The translations under genes and the position numbers were made by a program. The notes under the pieces are model-generated. The model saw nothing but the letters and a program-made list of their open reading frames with translations, searched no databases and was not told where the DNA came from. Of a stretch of DNA of 64,000 nucleotides, positions 41,806 through 52,063 are shown piece after piece (position 1 is the first letter of the stretch; each line of letters opens with the position of its first letter). Source of the stretch: Ideonella paludis (GTDB lineage Bacteria > Pseudomonadota > Gammaproteobacteria > Burkholderiales > Burkholderiaceae_C); contig NZ_JAGQDG010000002.1 of NCBI RefSeq assembly GCF_018069865.1, forward strand, positions 496,001 through 560,000. Reading direction: 5' to 3'.

Positions 41806-43470
41806 TTACTTGAGTGCCTTGAAGCGCAGGCGGTGCGGCTTGGCACCTTCTTCACCCAGGCGCTTCTTCTTGTCGGCTTCGTACTCTTGGTAGTTGCCGT
41901 CAAAGAAGAACCACTGCGAGTCGCCTTCGCAGGCCAGGATGTGGGTGCAGATACGGTCGAGGAACCAGCGATCGTGCGAGATGATCATGGCCGAGCCCGC
42001 GAACTCCAGCAGCGCGTCTTCCAGCGCCCGCAAGGTTTCGACGTCGAGGTCATTCGACGGTTCGTCCAGCATCAGCACGTTGCCGCCCTGAGCCAAGGTC
42101 TTGGCCAGGTGCAGACGGCCACGCTCACCACCGGAGAGGCTGCCCACCAGTTTTTGCTGGTCGTTGCCCTTGAAGTTGAAGCGGCCGATGTAGGCGCGGC
42201 TGGGCATCACGAACTTGCCCACGACGATGTTGTCCAAGCCGCCGGAGATGTCTTGCCACACGGTGTTCTCGGCCGCCAAGCCTTCACGGCTCTGGTCCAC
42301 AAAGGCCAGCTTGGCGGTCTTGCCGATGGCCACTTCACCGCTGTCAGGCTGCTCCACACCTTGGATCATGCGGAACAGCGTGGACTTACCCGCGCCGTTC
42401 GGCCCGATGATGCCCACGATGGCGCCTGCGGGCACCTTGAAGCTGAGGTTGTCGATCAACACGCGATCGCCAAAGCTCTTGGTCACGCCCTTGAACTCAA
42501 TGACCTCATTGCCCAGGCGCTCGGCTACGGGGATGAAGATTTCATTGGTTTCGTTGCGCTTTTGGTACTCGACATCGCTCAGCTCTTCAAAGCGCGCCAG
42601 ACGTGCCTTGCTCTTGGCTTGGCGGCCCTTGGCGTTTTTGCGCACCCACTCCAATTCCTGCTTCAAGGCTTTGGCTCGGGCATCTTCGCTCTTTTGCTCG
42701 GCCTCCAGGCGCTTTTCCTTGCCTTCCAGCCAGTCGGAGTAATTGCCCTTGTAGGGGTGGCCCACGCCACGGTCGAGTTCCAAAATCCACTCGGCCGCGT
42801 TGTCTAAGAAGTAGCGATCGTGGGTGATGGCCACCACGGTGCCACTGAATCGCTTCAAGAACTGCTCCAGCCACTCCACCGACTCAGCGTCCAAGTGGTT
42901 GGTCGGCTCGTCCAGCAGCAGCATGTCGGGCTTGGACAGCAGCAGGCGGCACAGGGCCACCCGGCGCTTTTCACCGCCCGACAAGGGGCCGATCTTGGCA
43001 TCCCAGGGCGGCAGGCGCAGCGCGTCAGCAGCGATATCGAGCAGGTGGTCGGTGTTCTCGCCGCCAGCAGCAGCAATGATGGCCTCCAGCTCGGCTTGCT
43101 CGCTGGCCAGGGCGTCAAAGTCAGCGTCCGGCTCGGCATAGGCTGCATAGACCTCGTCCAGCCGCTTTTGCGCTGCCAATGCGCCACCAATGCCTTCTTC
43201 CACCGCTTGCCGAACCGTTTGCTCCGGGTCGATTTGCGGCTCCTGCGGCAGGTAGCCAATCTTGATGCCCGGCATGGGCACGGCTTCGCCTTCAATTTCC
43301 TTGTCCAAACCCGCCATGATCTTCAACAAGGTGGACTTGCCCGAGCCGTTCAGGCCCAGCACACCGATCTTGGCGCCCGGGAAAAACGACAGGGAGATGT
43401 CCTTCAGAATCTGACGCTTCGGCGGCACGATCTTGCCGACGCGGTTCATGGTGAAGACGTATTGAGCCAT
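41806..43470 (-). CDS. ettA: energy-dependent translational throttle protein EttA (ABC-F)
   Basis: ABC-F ATPase (554 aa) that binds the ribosomal E site and gates translation according to ATP/ADP level. Two nucleotide-binding domains: first Walker A LGLNGSGKSTLLKIMAG, signature LSGGEKRRVALCRLL and Walker B LLLDEPTNHLD; second Walker A IGPNGAGKSTLFRMI, signature LSGGERGRLHLAKTL and Walker B LMLDEPSNDLD. The linker RFEELSDVEYQKRNETNEIFIP is the P-site interaction motif region. No membrane domain. Start at 43470 (MAQYVFTMNRVGKIVPPKRQIL, typical of EttA); the frame extends seven residues further without support. Confidence 0.96.
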   Translation of the reverse strand: MAQYVFTMNRVGKIVPPKRQILKDISLSFFPGAKIGVLGLNGSGKSTLLKIMAGLDKEIEGEAVPMPGIKIGYLPQEPQIDPEQTVRQAVEEGIGGALAAQKRLDEVYAAYAEPDADFDALASEQAELEAIIAAAGGENTDHLLDIAADALRLPPWDAKIGPLSGGEKRRVALCRLLLSKPDMLLLDEPTNHLDAESVEWLEQFLKRFSGTVVAITHDRYFLDNAAEWILELDRGVGHPYKGNYSDWLEGKEKRLEAEQKSEDARAKALKQELEWVRKNAKGRQAKSKARLARFEELSDVEYQKRNETNEIFIPVAERLGNEVIEFKGVTKSFGDRVLIDNLSFKVPAGAIVGIIGPNGAGKSTLFRMIQGVEQPDSGEVAIGKTAKLAFVDQSREGLAAENTVWQDISGGLDNIVVGKFVMPSRAYIGRFNFKGNDQQKLVGSLSGGERGRLHLAKTLAQGGNVLMLDEPSNDLDVETLRALEDALLEFAGSAMIISHDRWFLDRICTHILACEGDSQWFFFDGNYQEYEADKKKRLGEEGAKPHRLRFKALK

Positions 43471-43583
43471 GCTAGAGAGATCCAGACACAAGAAAAGGCC
43501 GGTGAAGCCGCCCGCAAATGGGCCGCAAGTCGGCGGAAATCAAAAGGTGCGCCACAGGCAGAAGGCCCAGCGCGGAACCCGCA

Positions 43584-45980
43584 TTATCCCGGAGATGGCG
43601 ACGACGGCCGGGGCTGACGCCGTTCAATGCGCGGCAACTCGTTGAGCGCCGAGGTCTCTGACAAGGGCATTTCGCCAGGTTCAGGTCGCCCCGCCTGGTC
43701 CCAATGATCCAAGATTCTCTGCAATGCCACCAAGGGCAAGGGGTGCGCCACGAGGTAGCCCTGCACCGCACCGCAGCCCGCCAGCCGTAGAACCTCCAAC
43801 TGCGCTGGCTCCTCAACCCCTTCGGCCACCGTCAGCATGCCCAAGGTGTTGGCCATGTCCACAATGGTGCGAACGATGGCCCGCGCATCATGGTGGGTCA
43901 GCAGCTCCCGCACAAAGGCGCGGTCGATTTTGAGGGTGTCAAAGGGGAAGCGGCGCAGATAGGCCAGTGATGAGTAGCCGGTGCCGAAGTCATCCAAGGC
44001 AATCTGCACGCCCAGCGCTTTCAGACCATGAAGATTGCTCAAGGCCGCAGCAGGGTCATCGACAAAAATTGACTCGGTGATCTCGACCTCCAGCAACTTG
44101 GGGGCCAAGCCGGACCGCACCAAGGCCCGCTCTACGTCACCCAAGAAATGGTCGCGCATCAACTGCACGGCCGACACATTCACCGAGATCGACAGCCCGG
44201 GCAGCGAGCGACGCGCATGCAAACAGGCCTGCTCCAGAACCCAAGCCCCGATGTCTGTGATCAAGCCGGTCTTCTCGGCCACCGGAATGAACTCCGAGGG
44301 CTGCAGCTCTCCCAGCGTGGGATGACGCCACCGCAGCAGGGCCTCGGCCCCCAGCACCTCCCAAGTCGCCACGCTGACGCGGGGTTGCCAATGCAGGGTG
44401 AACTCTCCCCGCTTGAGGGCCTCGCGCAGCGCTTGCTCAATCGACAACAAGCGCCGATTGCGCTCACCCAGCCAAGGCGCAAACATCTCGCAGCGAGCCC
44501 GGCCGTGCTCCTTGGCCGCATACAGGGCCAAGTCTGCGTTACCCAGGATTTCATCCAGCGTTTGTCCGTGGTCGGGGATCATCGCAATGCCCATGCTGGC
44601 GCCGATGGCTACCGTGCGGCCCCGGATCTCACCCGCTTGGTTCAAGGCCTGCAGCAAGCGCTGGGACAGCACCGCGACTTCCTCATCGCTGCGCACGTCG
44701 TCCATCAACACAGCGAACTCGTCGCCGCCCAATCGGGCCACGACATCGCTGCGCCGCATCACGGCCTGCAGGCGTTGCGCCACCAACTTCAGGACATCGT
44801 CACCCACCGAATGGCCCAGCGAGTCGTTGATCATCTTGAAGTTATCAAGGTCAAGACACAGCATGGCGCTGCGCCGAGGCGGCGTGCCGCGCGCCTCCAG
44901 GGCTTGAGTCAGGCGCTCACGCAACTGCACCCGATTCGCCAAACCCGTCAGCGAGTCGTAGTGAGCCAAATAAGCCAGGCGCTGGTGGGTCAAGCGCTGC
45001 TGTGTGACATCCGAAATCACACCCCGCCAGCCCGTGGTCAGGCCGGAGTCGCTGACCAAGGGCTTGGCCGTGATCGACCACCACCGCAAAGCATCACCTG
45101 CCTTGACCGAGAGCAGCAAGTCCCGAAAGGGTTTGTCCAACAGCAAGGCGCGCTTCAGTGCATGAAAGCCTTCTGATTGCGTCCCGTCAGGGCTGCGCTG
45201 CAGAAGCACACTCATCAAGCTCTGCGGCAGCTCAGCGCCCTCGGGAGTGCCCAACAACTGAGCAAGCCGTTTGGAGACATGCGTGAAGGCGCCAGTGCGA
45301 TCGATCTCCCAGAGCACATCGGTGGAATGCTCTTCAAAATCACGCAGCAAGAGCGACACCATATGCCCTTGGCGCTCGGCCTCACGCTCGGACAGCAGGC
45401 CGGCATTGAAAGCAGAGGCCGCCGACACAGCCGCCACCACGATGACCAAGCCATACACCAAGACCAAGGCGGTCAGCATCATGTGCGTAGGCTCGCCAGT
45501 GCGAAGCAAGGACACCACGCCACCGAGGGTCAGCGCACACACCCACGCCAAGCTGGCCCTGGGCACAGTGGCCAATGCAAAGCCACCTGCACACACCATG
45601 CCGCATCCCACCACCGCCAACGCAAGTTGCTGCTGGGGGTTTACTTCCGGCATGTAGGCGATCAGCGCCACCGCCCAGAGCGCCCCCAGCGTTCCGGCGT
45701 TTCGCGCCACCCGACTGAAGGTCTCAATCGACACGCTGTTCAAGACCTTGCCGCGGCGCTGCCACCAGCTCATCAAGGCCGACCCGCACAAAACGACCAG
45801 AGTCGCCAGCCACAGCATCAACCAGCCGACATGCACTGAGGAGTGAATCATCAGCGCAAAGAGAACAGCCGTGAACAAGTTCGCGGCCATGAGCAGCGGG
45901 GTCAGGCGGTTCACCACGGTCAAATGACAGGCTCTCAGTTCGGGCGTACTGAGATCCACGGCGCGCTGGGAAAAGCCCAT
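43584..45980 (-). CDS. membrane PAS-GGDEF-EAL protein (c-di-GMP turnover)
   Basis: 798 aa. Residues 25-190 hold about five to six membrane helices (sensor of unknown type). A PAS domain follows (about 205-330), then GGDEF with intact signature (LGGDEF, 418-422) and I-site RRSD (409-412), and EAL with E546 ([11 protein letters not shown]), metal-binding [16 protein letters not shown] and KIDRAF. Both catalytic signatures are complete, so it may act as cyclase, phosphodiesterase or both. The start at 45980 has GGAG upstream; the frame is open to 46250 and a longer N-terminus cannot be excluded. It is divergent from the first S8 protease gene. Confidence 0.9.
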   Translation of the reverse strand: MGFSQRAVDLSTPELRACHLTVVNRLTPLLMAANLFTAVLFALMIHSSVHVGWLMLWLATLVVLCGSALMSWWQRRGKVLNSVSIETFSRVARNAGTLGALWAVALIAYMPEVNPQQQLALAVVGCGMVCAGGFALATVPRASLAWVCALTLGGVVSLLRTGEPTHMMLTALVLVYGLVIVVAAVSAASAFNAGLLSEREAERQGHMVSLLLRDFEEHSTDVLWEIDRTGAFTHVSKRLAQLLGTPEGAELPQSLMSVLLQRSPDGTQSEGFHALKRALLLDKPFRDLLLSVKAGDALRWWSITAKPLVSDSGLTTGWRGVISDVTQQRLTHQRLAYLAHYDSLTGLANRVQLRERLTQALEARGTPPRRSAMLCLDLDNFKMINDSLGHSVGDDVLKLVAQRLQAVMRRSDVVARLGGDEFAVLMDDVRSDEEVAVLSQRLLQALNQAGEIRGRTVAIGASMGIAMIPDHGQTLDEILGNADLALYAAKEHGRARCEMFAPWLGERNRRLLSIEQALREALKRGEFTLHWQPRVSVATWEVLGAEALLRWRHPTLGELQPSEFIPVAEKTGLITDIGAWVLEQACLHARRSLPGLSISVNVSAVQLMRDHFLGDVERALVRSGLAPKLLEVEITESIFVDDPAAALSNLHGLKALGVQIALDDFGTGYSSLAYLRRFPFDTLKIDRAFVRELLTHHDARAIVRTIVDMANTLGMLTVAEGVEEPAQLEVLRLAGCGAVQGYLVAHPLPLVALQRILDHWDQAGRPEPGEMPLSETSALNELPRIERRQPRPSSPSPG

Positions 45981-46326
45981 GCGCTCCAAAACGGCAGTGA
46001 ACAAAGGAAGCTGCAGCAAAACGAAAGCAGGTAGTGGCGCACCAAGGGGTGCAGATCCAGAATATACCGGGGGGCTCTGGCATCTCGGACGGGGCCAGCC
46101 CACAAGTACAACATATGCATAGAAACCGCCCCCTTCACACGTGGGAGTCGCTGACAGTCCGATACAAAAGAAGGGAGAACACCTCCCTAAATTGAACGCC
46201 TTGGGGACTCGCTTGCAGCAGTTCACTCCTGTACAAACGAGCTCGTGCAAGTCGCCAGTTGGGGCGGCGCACGCAGCAAGGCGGCCACCTGCCGTCGAGA
46301 CCTCCTACGTGAAGAAAGCTCTCGCC
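45981..46326. other. intergenic region between the GGDEF-EAL and first S8 protease genes
   Basis: 346 bases, divergent promoters expected. It contains a small inverted repeat AGGGAG / CTCCCT (46172-46188, 5-base loop) and AT-richer DNA than its neighbours. In-frame GTG at 46309 could extend the protease. No clear -35/-10 pair was assigned by eye. Confidence 0.55.
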
Positions 46327-47697
46327 ATGAAGATCAAAGTTCGTCGTTCCTTGCTGGCCGCAGCGACCCTGCTGGCCAGCACCTTGGGCACTACCGCTCA
46401 GGCCAACCCGGCCCTGGTGGATGCAAGCCTGAAGGACGCGTCCCTGCGCTATGTGGAGTCTGAAGTCCTGGTGCAGTTCAAGCCCGGCATGCAGGCGGTG
46501 GCACAACGTGCCCTGAACAGCATGGGCCTGCAAACCGCCAAGGTGCTGCGCAGCGCCGCGCGCGGTGCCGATGCTGAGTTGCATCTGGTGCGCCTGCCCG
46601 CAGGCCAGAAGGTCACCGAAGCGATGCAGAAGTTGCGCGCCAACAGTGCCGTGAAGTTTGCGGAACCCAACTGGATTCTCTCGACTGCAGCCGCCCCCAA
46701 CGACCCGTACTACACGAACGGCAGCCTGTGGGGCTACTACGGTGACACCTCCCCCGTGAAGACCAACCAGTTCGGCAGCCAAGCCGGCGAAAGCTACAAC
46801 GCTGGCCGCAAGTGCAATGGCACAGTGCTGGTGGGCATCATCGACGAAGGCGTGATGAACACCCACCCAGACACCCAGGCCAATGTGTGGGTCAACCCGT
46901 TTGAGATCCCCAACAACGGCATCGATGACGATGGCAATGGCTACATCGACGATGTGAATGGCTGGGACTTCAAGAACAACGACAAGACCACGTTTGACGG
47001 CACGACCGACGACCACGGCACCCACGTGTCCGGCACCATCGGCGCAGTGGCCAATAACGGCGTGGGCATCGCTGGCATCTGCGACAACGTCAAGATGATC
47101 AGCGCCAAGTTCCTGGAAGGCAGCGGCACCACTGAAGCCGCGATCCTGGCCGTCGACTACATCACTGACCTGAAGACCCGTCACAACCTGAACATTGTGG
47201 CGACCAACAACTCCTGGGGTGGTGGTGGCTTCTCGCAAGCGCTGAAGGACGCCATTGACCGCGCAGGTGCGGCTGACATCCTGTTCATCGCCGCAGCGGG
47301 CAACGGCAACATCATTGGCAAGGCGATCAACACCGACAAGAAGCCGAATTACCCCTCGTCTTACACCAGCAGCAACATCATCGCTGTGGCGGCTCTGGCC
47401 TCCTCTGGTAAGAAGGCTGGCTTCTCCAACTTCGGCGCCACCAGCGTGGACATCGCAGCGCCGGGCGTTGGCATCTGGTCGACGGTGCCGACCGCCACGG
47501 GCGCAGGCTATGCCTCTTATGACGGCACGTCCATGGCCACGCCGCACGTGACCGGCGCAGCCGCCCTGTATGCCTCGCTGCATCCCGGCTCTACTGCTGC
47601 GCAGATCAAGGCCGCCATCCTGAACTCGGCCGTTCCTACGGCCTCGATGGCCGGCAAGTGCGTCACCGGCGGCCGCCTGAATGTCAGCGGCTTCTGA
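46327..47697 (+). CDS. exported S8 subtilisin-family serine protease (copy 1)
   Basis: 456 aa: signal peptide (RRSLLAAATLLASTLGTTAQA), an I9-like propeptide (about 45-118, VLVQFKPGMQAVAQRALNSMGL), then a subtilisin domain with catalytic D173 (GIIDEG), H230 (DDHGTHVSG), oxyanion N294 (ATNNSWGG) and S402 (GTSMATPHVTG). A Ca-binding-like loop DDDGNGYIDD sits at about 200-209. Secreted endopeptidase; no C-terminal extra domain. An upstream in-frame GTG (46309) is possible. It is followed by a terminator and then a paralogue of the same layout. Confidence 0.93.
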   Translation: MKIKVRRSLLAAATLLASTLGTTAQANPALVDASLKDASLRYVESEVLVQFKPGMQAVAQRALNSMGLQTAKVLRSAARGADAELHLVRLPAGQKVTEAMQKLRANSAVKFAEPNWILSTAAAPNDPYYTNGSLWGYYGDTSPVKTNQFGSQAGESYNAGRKCNGTVLVGIIDEGVMNTHPDTQANVWVNPFEIPNNGIDDDGNGYIDDVNGWDFKNNDKTTFDGTTDDHGTHVSGTIGAVANNGVGIAGICDNVKMISAKFLEGSGTTEAAILAVDYITDLKTRHNLNIVATNNSWGGGGFSQALKDAIDRAGAADILFIAAAGNGNIIGKAINTDKKPNYPSSYTSSNIIAVAALASSGKKAGFSNFGATSVDIAAPGVGIWSTVPTATGAGYASYDGTSMATPHVTGAAALYASLHPGSTAAQIKAAILNSAVPTASMAGKCVTGGRLNVSGF

Positions 47698-47720
47698 TCT
47701 TCTGCATCGATAGCGTCTGA

Positions 47721-47752
47721 AAGGCCGGGACTTTGCTCCCGGCCTTTTTTTT
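47721..47752 (+). terminator. Rho-independent terminator of S8 protease copy 1
   Basis: Perfect 10-bp stem AAGGCCGGGA / TCCCGGCCTT, 6-base loop, T-run to 47752, 23 bases after the stop. It makes copy 2 independently transcribed. Confidence 0.94.
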
Positions 47753-47862
47753 GCTCTGTTTGTGAAGTTTTCTTGCAGTACCCGGAAGGGCGGCGCAGCC
47801 TGCGCCTAGCCGGTTGATCCCCAAGGCTGCACATCATCATCAACCGTCAGTAGAGGATTTCC

Positions 47863-49218
47863 ATGAACCGCACTTTCTCGCGACTCACGATGTTGGCCGC
47901 CACCATGGCCGCTTGCACCTTCAGCAGCCTGGCTTCGGCCAGCCCCCAGTTGGTCGACGCCAGCCTGGCCAACCCTGCCCACCGCTACAAGCCCTCCGAG
48001 CTGATTGTTCAGTTCAAGCCGGGCATGCGTCTCGAAAGCGTCCAGCAATCCTTGCGAGGCTTGGGTCTGTCGTCCATCAAGACGCTGCGCAGCATTGCAC
48101 GCGGTGGCAAGGCAGAACTGCACCTGGTCAAATTGCCCGCTCATTTCAGCGTGCCTGAAGCCATCCAATGGCTGCGCGCGCACGATGCCATCGACTTTGC
48201 AGAGCCCAACTGGATCGTCACCACTCAAGCGGCCCCTGCTGACCCCTACTACACGAACGGCAGCTTGTGGGGCTATTACGGTGACACCTCACCCACCCAG
48301 CAAAACCAATACGGCAGCCAAGCCGGCGAAGCCTTCAACGCCGGCAAGAAGTGCAAGGCGGGCGTGGTCGTTGGCATCATCGACGAGGGTGTGATGAACA
48401 CGCACCCCGATACCAAGGCGGGTATCTGGAAGAACCCGGGGGAGATTCCCAACAACGGCATCGACGACGATGGCAATGGCTACATTGATGACGTCACGGG
48501 CTGGGACTTCCTGCACGACGACAAAACCACTTTCGATGGCACCACGGACGACCATGGCACCCACGTCTCCGGCACCATTGGGGCACGCACCAACAGCCAA
48601 GGCATTGTGGGCATCTGCCCCACGGTCAAGATGATCAGTGCCAAGTTCCTGGAAGGCTCGGGCTCAACCGCGGACGCGATCCTCTCGGTGGACTACATCA
48701 CCGACCTCAAGATCCGCCATGATTTGAATTTGGTGGCCACCAACAACTCTTGGGGCGGCGGCGGCTTCTCCCAGGCTTTGAAGGACGCGATCGACCGTGC
48801 CGGTGCGGCCGACATCTTGTTTGTGGCGGCGGCTGGCAACAGCGGCCTGAACAGCGATGTAACGCCCAACTACCCTTCCGGCTACACCAGCGCCAACATC
48901 ATCTCCGTGGCATCCATCACCAACACGGGTGCGCGCTCTAGCTTCTCGAACTACGGCCTCACCACAGTGGACATTGCAGCACCTGGCTCCAGCATTTGGT
49001 CAACGGTGCCCACCAGCACCGGGGCGGGCTATGCCAACTACAGCGGCACCTCCATGGCCACGCCTCACGTGACCGGGGCCGTGGCCTACTATGCCTCGCG
49101 TCACCCCGGCTCGACGGCTGCGCAAATCAAGGCCGCCATCCTGGCTGCTGCTGTGCCCACGGCTTCGATGACAGGCAAGTGCGTGACCGGTGGTCGCCTG
49201 GACGTCAGCGGTTTCTGA
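47863..49218 (+). CDS. exported S8 subtilisin-family serine protease (copy 2)
   Basis: 451 aa paralogue of the upstream gene with the same layout: signal peptide (LTMLAATMAACTFSSLASA), I9-like propeptide (IVQFKPGMRLESVQQSLRGLGL), and catalytic motifs GIIDEG, DDHGTHVSG, ATNNSWGG and GTSMATPHVTG. The proteases are near-identical through the catalytic core and differ mostly in the signal, propeptide and a surface loop (copy 1 GKAINTDKKPNY, copy 2 SGLNSDVTPNY). The ATG at 47863 has AGAGGA upstream. Both end in GGRL(N/D)VSGF. A recent tandem duplication. Confidence 0.94.
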   Translation: MNRTFSRLTMLAATMAACTFSSLASASPQLVDASLANPAHRYKPSELIVQFKPGMRLESVQQSLRGLGLSSIKTLRSIARGGKAELHLVKLPAHFSVPEAIQWLRAHDAIDFAEPNWIVTTQAAPADPYYTNGSLWGYYGDTSPTQQNQYGSQAGEAFNAGKKCKAGVVVGIIDEGVMNTHPDTKAGIWKNPGEIPNNGIDDDGNGYIDDVTGWDFLHDDKTTFDGTTDDHGTHVSGTIGARTNSQGIVGICPTVKMISAKFLEGSGSTADAILSVDYITDLKIRHDLNLVATNNSWGGGGFSQALKDAIDRAGAADILFVAAAGNSGLNSDVTPNYPSGYTSANIISVASITNTGARSSFSNYGLTTVDIAAPGSSIWSTVPTSTGAGYANYSGTSMATPHVTGAVAYYASRHPGSTAAQIKAAILAAAVPTASMTGKCVTGGRLDVSGF

Positions 49219-49263
49219 TCCACACCCAGGGCGCGAGCCTGGGAAGGCTTGCACCATCTCACG

Positions 49264-49291
49264 AAAGGGCTGGGTTCACCCAGCCCTTTTT
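49264..49291 (+). terminator. Rho-independent terminator of S8 protease copy 2
   Basis: Perfect 11-bp stem AAAGGGCTGGG / CCCAGCCCTTT with a TTCA loop and short T-run, 45 bases after the stop. The rest of the gap to 49487 holds no recognised gene. Confidence 0.93.
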
Positions 49292-49487
49292 CATGCCGCC
49301 AAGGCGGGCTGGTACACTGCTGCCATCCGCGCGAGGTCCAGCCTTGACGACGCGGCCTGTCAGTCCTGACACCGGTGTCTGCCCCTAGCAAGCCTAGTGG
49401 CGCACCGCCCTCCCCCTCCGGGCCTCCGGCTGGTGCTGCGCCTTTGCGCGCAGGCAACGGTCCCGGTGAAGACTCCCAAATCCCTCG

Positions 49488-50999
49488 ATGACCTTCGATA
49501 CCCTCGGCTTGGCTGAGCCCATCCTGCGCGCTGTGCTTGAGCAGGGCTACACCCAACCCACCCCCATCCAGGCACAAGCCATTCCCGCCGTGCTCAATGG
49601 CGGCGACCTGATGGCCGGTGCCCAAACCGGCACGGGCAAGACCGCCGGCTTCACATTGCCCTTGCTGCACCGCCTGGCCGCTCAAGGCCAACAGCGCGAT
49701 GCCAAAGGCAAGGTCTGCATCCGCGCCCTGATCCTGACGCCCACCCGCGAGCTGGCAGCCCAGGTCGAAGAAAGCGTGCGCACCTACGGCAAGTACCTGC
49801 CCCTGACCTCCATGGTCATGTTCGGTGGCGTGGGCATGCAGCCGCAAATCAACCAACTGCGCAAAGGTGTGGACATCCTGGTGGCCACGCCCGGCCGCCT
49901 CTTGGACCACCATGGCCAAGGCACGCTGGACCTGAGCCATGTGCAAATCTTTGTGCTGGACGAAGCCGACCGCATGTTGGACATGGGCTTTGTGCATGAC
50001 ATCAAGAAGGTGCTGGCCGTGCTGCCCGCCCAGAAGCAAAGCCTGCTCTTCTCGGCCACCTTCAGCGATGACATCAAGGCCTTGGCCGACCGCTTGCTGA
50101 ACCAGCCTCAACTGATCGAAGTGGCCCGCCGCAATGCCACGGCCGACACCATTGCGCAGAAGATCCACCCGGTGGGTCGTGACCGCAAGAAGGAGCTGCT
50201 GGCCCACCTGATCCGCTCGGGCGACTGGCACCAAGTGCTGGTCTTCACCCGCATGAAGCACGGCGCCAACCGCTTGGCCGAGTTCCTGAACAAGGAAGAG
50301 CTGACCGCCATGGCCATCCATGGCAACAAGAGCCAAGGGGCTCGCACCAAGGCCTTGAGCGATTTCAAGAGCGGCGATCTGCGCGTGCTGGTGGCCACCG
50401 ACATTGCGGCTCGCGGCATTGACATTGACCAGTTGCCGCACGTCGTCAATTTTGAGCTGCCCAATGTGCCAGAAGACTATGTGCACCGCATTGGCCGCAC
50501 GGGCCGCGCCGGCGCTCAAGGTGAAGCCGTTTCTTTGGTGTGCGTGGACGAAAACCTGTTCTTGCGCGACATTGAAAAGCTGATCAAACGCACCTTGCCG
50601 CGCGAATTGGTGCCGGGCTTTGAGCCAGACCCGAATGAGAAGGCTGAACCGATTGTGTTGGGTCGTCGCATGACCATTGGCGTGGGTGCCGGTGGCGGCG
50701 GTGGTGGCGGTCAACGCCGCTCCAGCGGTGGCGGCGGCGGCGGTCGGGGTGGCTCCGGCGGTGGCCGTCCTCAAGGCCAAGTTGGCGGCGGTGGTCGCAC
50801 AGGTGCCCCCGCAGGGCGTGCACCAGGAGGCAGCGGTGCCCCTGCGGGCGGACGCGGGCCCAATGGCGGCGGGCAGCGCTCTGGCGCGCCGCGCGGTGGC
50901 CAAGGCGGTGGCCATACCGGTGGTCGCAGCGGCAGCAACGGCGGTGGTTCACGCCGTGGCGGCGGTGGCAGCAGCAATGGCGGCGGCCAAAGCCGCTGA
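49488..50999 (+). CDS. rhlE: DEAD-box RNA helicase, RhlE type, with glycine-rich tail
   Basis: 503 aa. Motifs: Q-motif [40 protein letters not shown], Ia [51 protein letters not shown]. The helicase core ends near residue 390. The last ~105 residues (from about 50690) are a GGX/RGG-rich low-complexity tail of Gly, Arg, Ser, Ala and Gln. RhlE acts in ribosome maturation and RNA decay; the tail likely binds RNA. The start ATG at 49488 lacks a strong Shine-Dalgarno. Confidence 0.93.
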   Translation: MTFDTLGLAEPILRAVLEQGYTQPTPIQAQAIPAVLNGGDLMAGAQTGTGKTAGFTLPLLHRLAAQGQQRDAKGKVCIRALILTPTRELAAQVEESVRTYGKYLPLTSMVMFGGVGMQPQINQLRKGVDILVATPGRLLDHHGQGTLDLSHVQIFVLDEADRMLDMGFVHDIKKVLAVLPAQKQSLLFSATFSDDIKALADRLLNQPQLIEVARRNATADTIAQKIHPVGRDRKKELLAHLIRSGDWHQVLVFTRMKHGANRLAEFLNKEELTAMAIHGNKSQGARTKALSDFKSGDLRVLVATDIAARGIDIDQLPHVVNFELPNVPEDYVHRIGRTGRAGAQGEAVSLVCVDENLFLRDIEKLIKRTLPRELVPGFEPDPNEKAEPIVLGRRMTIGVGAGGGGGGGQRRSSGGGGGGRGGSGGGRPQGQVGGGGRTGAPAGRAPGGSGAPAGGRGPNGGGQRSGAPRGGQGGGHTGGRSGSNGGGSRRGGGGSSNGGGQSR

Positions 51000-51051
51000 G
51001 CCTGAGCCGCCGCAGGCCGGCGGTGAATGGGCGAGCGCCTGTTCAAGAAAT

Positions 51052-51075
51052 AAGGGGAGCCTGGGCTCCCCTTTT
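51052..51075. terminator. bidirectional terminator after rhlE
   Basis: Stem AAGGGGAGCC / GGCTCCCCTT and short T-run, between the rhlE stop (50999) and the stop of the convergent P4H gene (51114). Confidence 0.88.
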
Positions 51076-51113
51076 CTCCTTCATCTTGTGGCTTGATTCA
51101 GCCCCTTAAGGCG

Positions 51114-52034
51114 TCAGACAAACACGCCCTCTCGCAACCATTTGGTGGCGACCCATTTTTCGCCCTCCAGCACCGGCGCGCCACCATGCAAAGTGCGGGT
51201 GGCTGGGTCCGGCCGGTCATAGCTGAAGAACACCGCATTGCCGCGCACCGGAGCCACTTCCAGGCCCACATCTGGGAAGGTGGTCGAGCCGCCCTTTTCA
51301 GGCGAGTTGAGGTACATCACCAAGGTGCCAACGCGCTGCCCACCACGCGCCAAGATCGTCTTGGCACCGGGCTGCGCCGGGTCGAAATAGTCATAGTGCG
51401 GCTTGTACTCGGCACCAGGCCGATAGCGCAGCACTTGCAAGCCTTCGCCATGTGACACCGGCCAGCGCAGCAAGGCCTCAATGCGCTTTTCAATGCGGGC
51501 ACAGACCTCGTGTTCACCACGTTCAAAAAACATGCCGTCACTGGTGCGCGCCTCGTTGACCTCGCTGCCACCGGTTTCATTGACCACGGTCTCTGAGCGG
51601 GCCAAGCGCACTTCCGCCAAGCGCTTCATCTCCTCGCACTCTTGCTCGGACAAGAAATTCCCAAACACCACCACACGCGGCAACTGCAAGGTCAGCAGAA
51701 CATCCACATGTTTATCGTGGGCCCAGATGCGGCTGGGCGAGCCCTCCAGCAGAGGCCCTGGCAGAGGCTTGTCGCCCACGGGCAATTGCCCCGGCGCCAA
51801 GCCTTGCGCGGCCAAAGCAGCCTGCTGCTGCTTGAGATGCTCGGCCAGCGACTCCTCCATCGCTGCTACCGCCACATCCTCTTGCCAACCCCGGTCCATC
51901 ATGGCCTTGAGCACATCTTCCGGGCGACACCCGGCTTGTGCTTGGGCAATGATCCAGGCCTTCAGCTCGGGCGAAGCTTGCTGCTTCATCACCACGGGCC
52001 GCTGCTGCTTATGAGGAAGGTGTCGTTTGCTCAT
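51114..52034 (-). CDS. 2OG-Fe(II) oxygenase, prolyl 4-hydroxylase family
   Basis: 306 aa. The C-terminal P4H domain (about 120-305) has the Fe ligands in KPHYDYFDP (H-x-D) and distal H of TLHGGAPV, and the 2-oxoglutarate lysine in GEKWVATKW. The N-terminal ~60 residues (SPELKAWIIAQAQAGCRPEDVLKAMMDRGWQED) form a predicted helical UBA/CUE-like module, unusual for bacterial P4H. Target protein unknown. The start at 52034 is favoured; ATG 52043 and 51989 are alternatives. It is convergent with rhlE and downstream of yaaA. Confidence 0.85.
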   Translation of the reverse strand: MSKRHLPHKQQRPVVMKQQASPELKAWIIAQAQAGCRPEDVLKAMMDRGWQEDVAVAAMEESLAEHLKQQQAALAAQGLAPGQLPVGDKPLPGPLLEGSPSRIWAHDKHVDVLLTLQLPRVVVFGNFLSEQECEEMKRLAEVRLARSETVVNETGGSEVNEARTSDGMFFERGEHEVCARIEKRIEALLRWPVSHGEGLQVLRYRPGAEYKPHYDYFDPAQPGAKTILARGGQRVGTLVMYLNSPEKGGSTTFPDVGLEVAPVRGNAVFFSYDRPDPATRTLHGGAPVLEGEKWVATKWLREGVFV

Positions 52035-52063
52035 GGCGGGCATTCTCGCAGAGCAGCTTGCAC

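Noticed and set aside
49101-50915. 604-aa open frame on the minus strand across rhlE
   Set aside because: It is antisense to the conserved helicase; composition is Ala/Gly/His-rich without domains, the usual shadow frame of GC-rich coding DNA.
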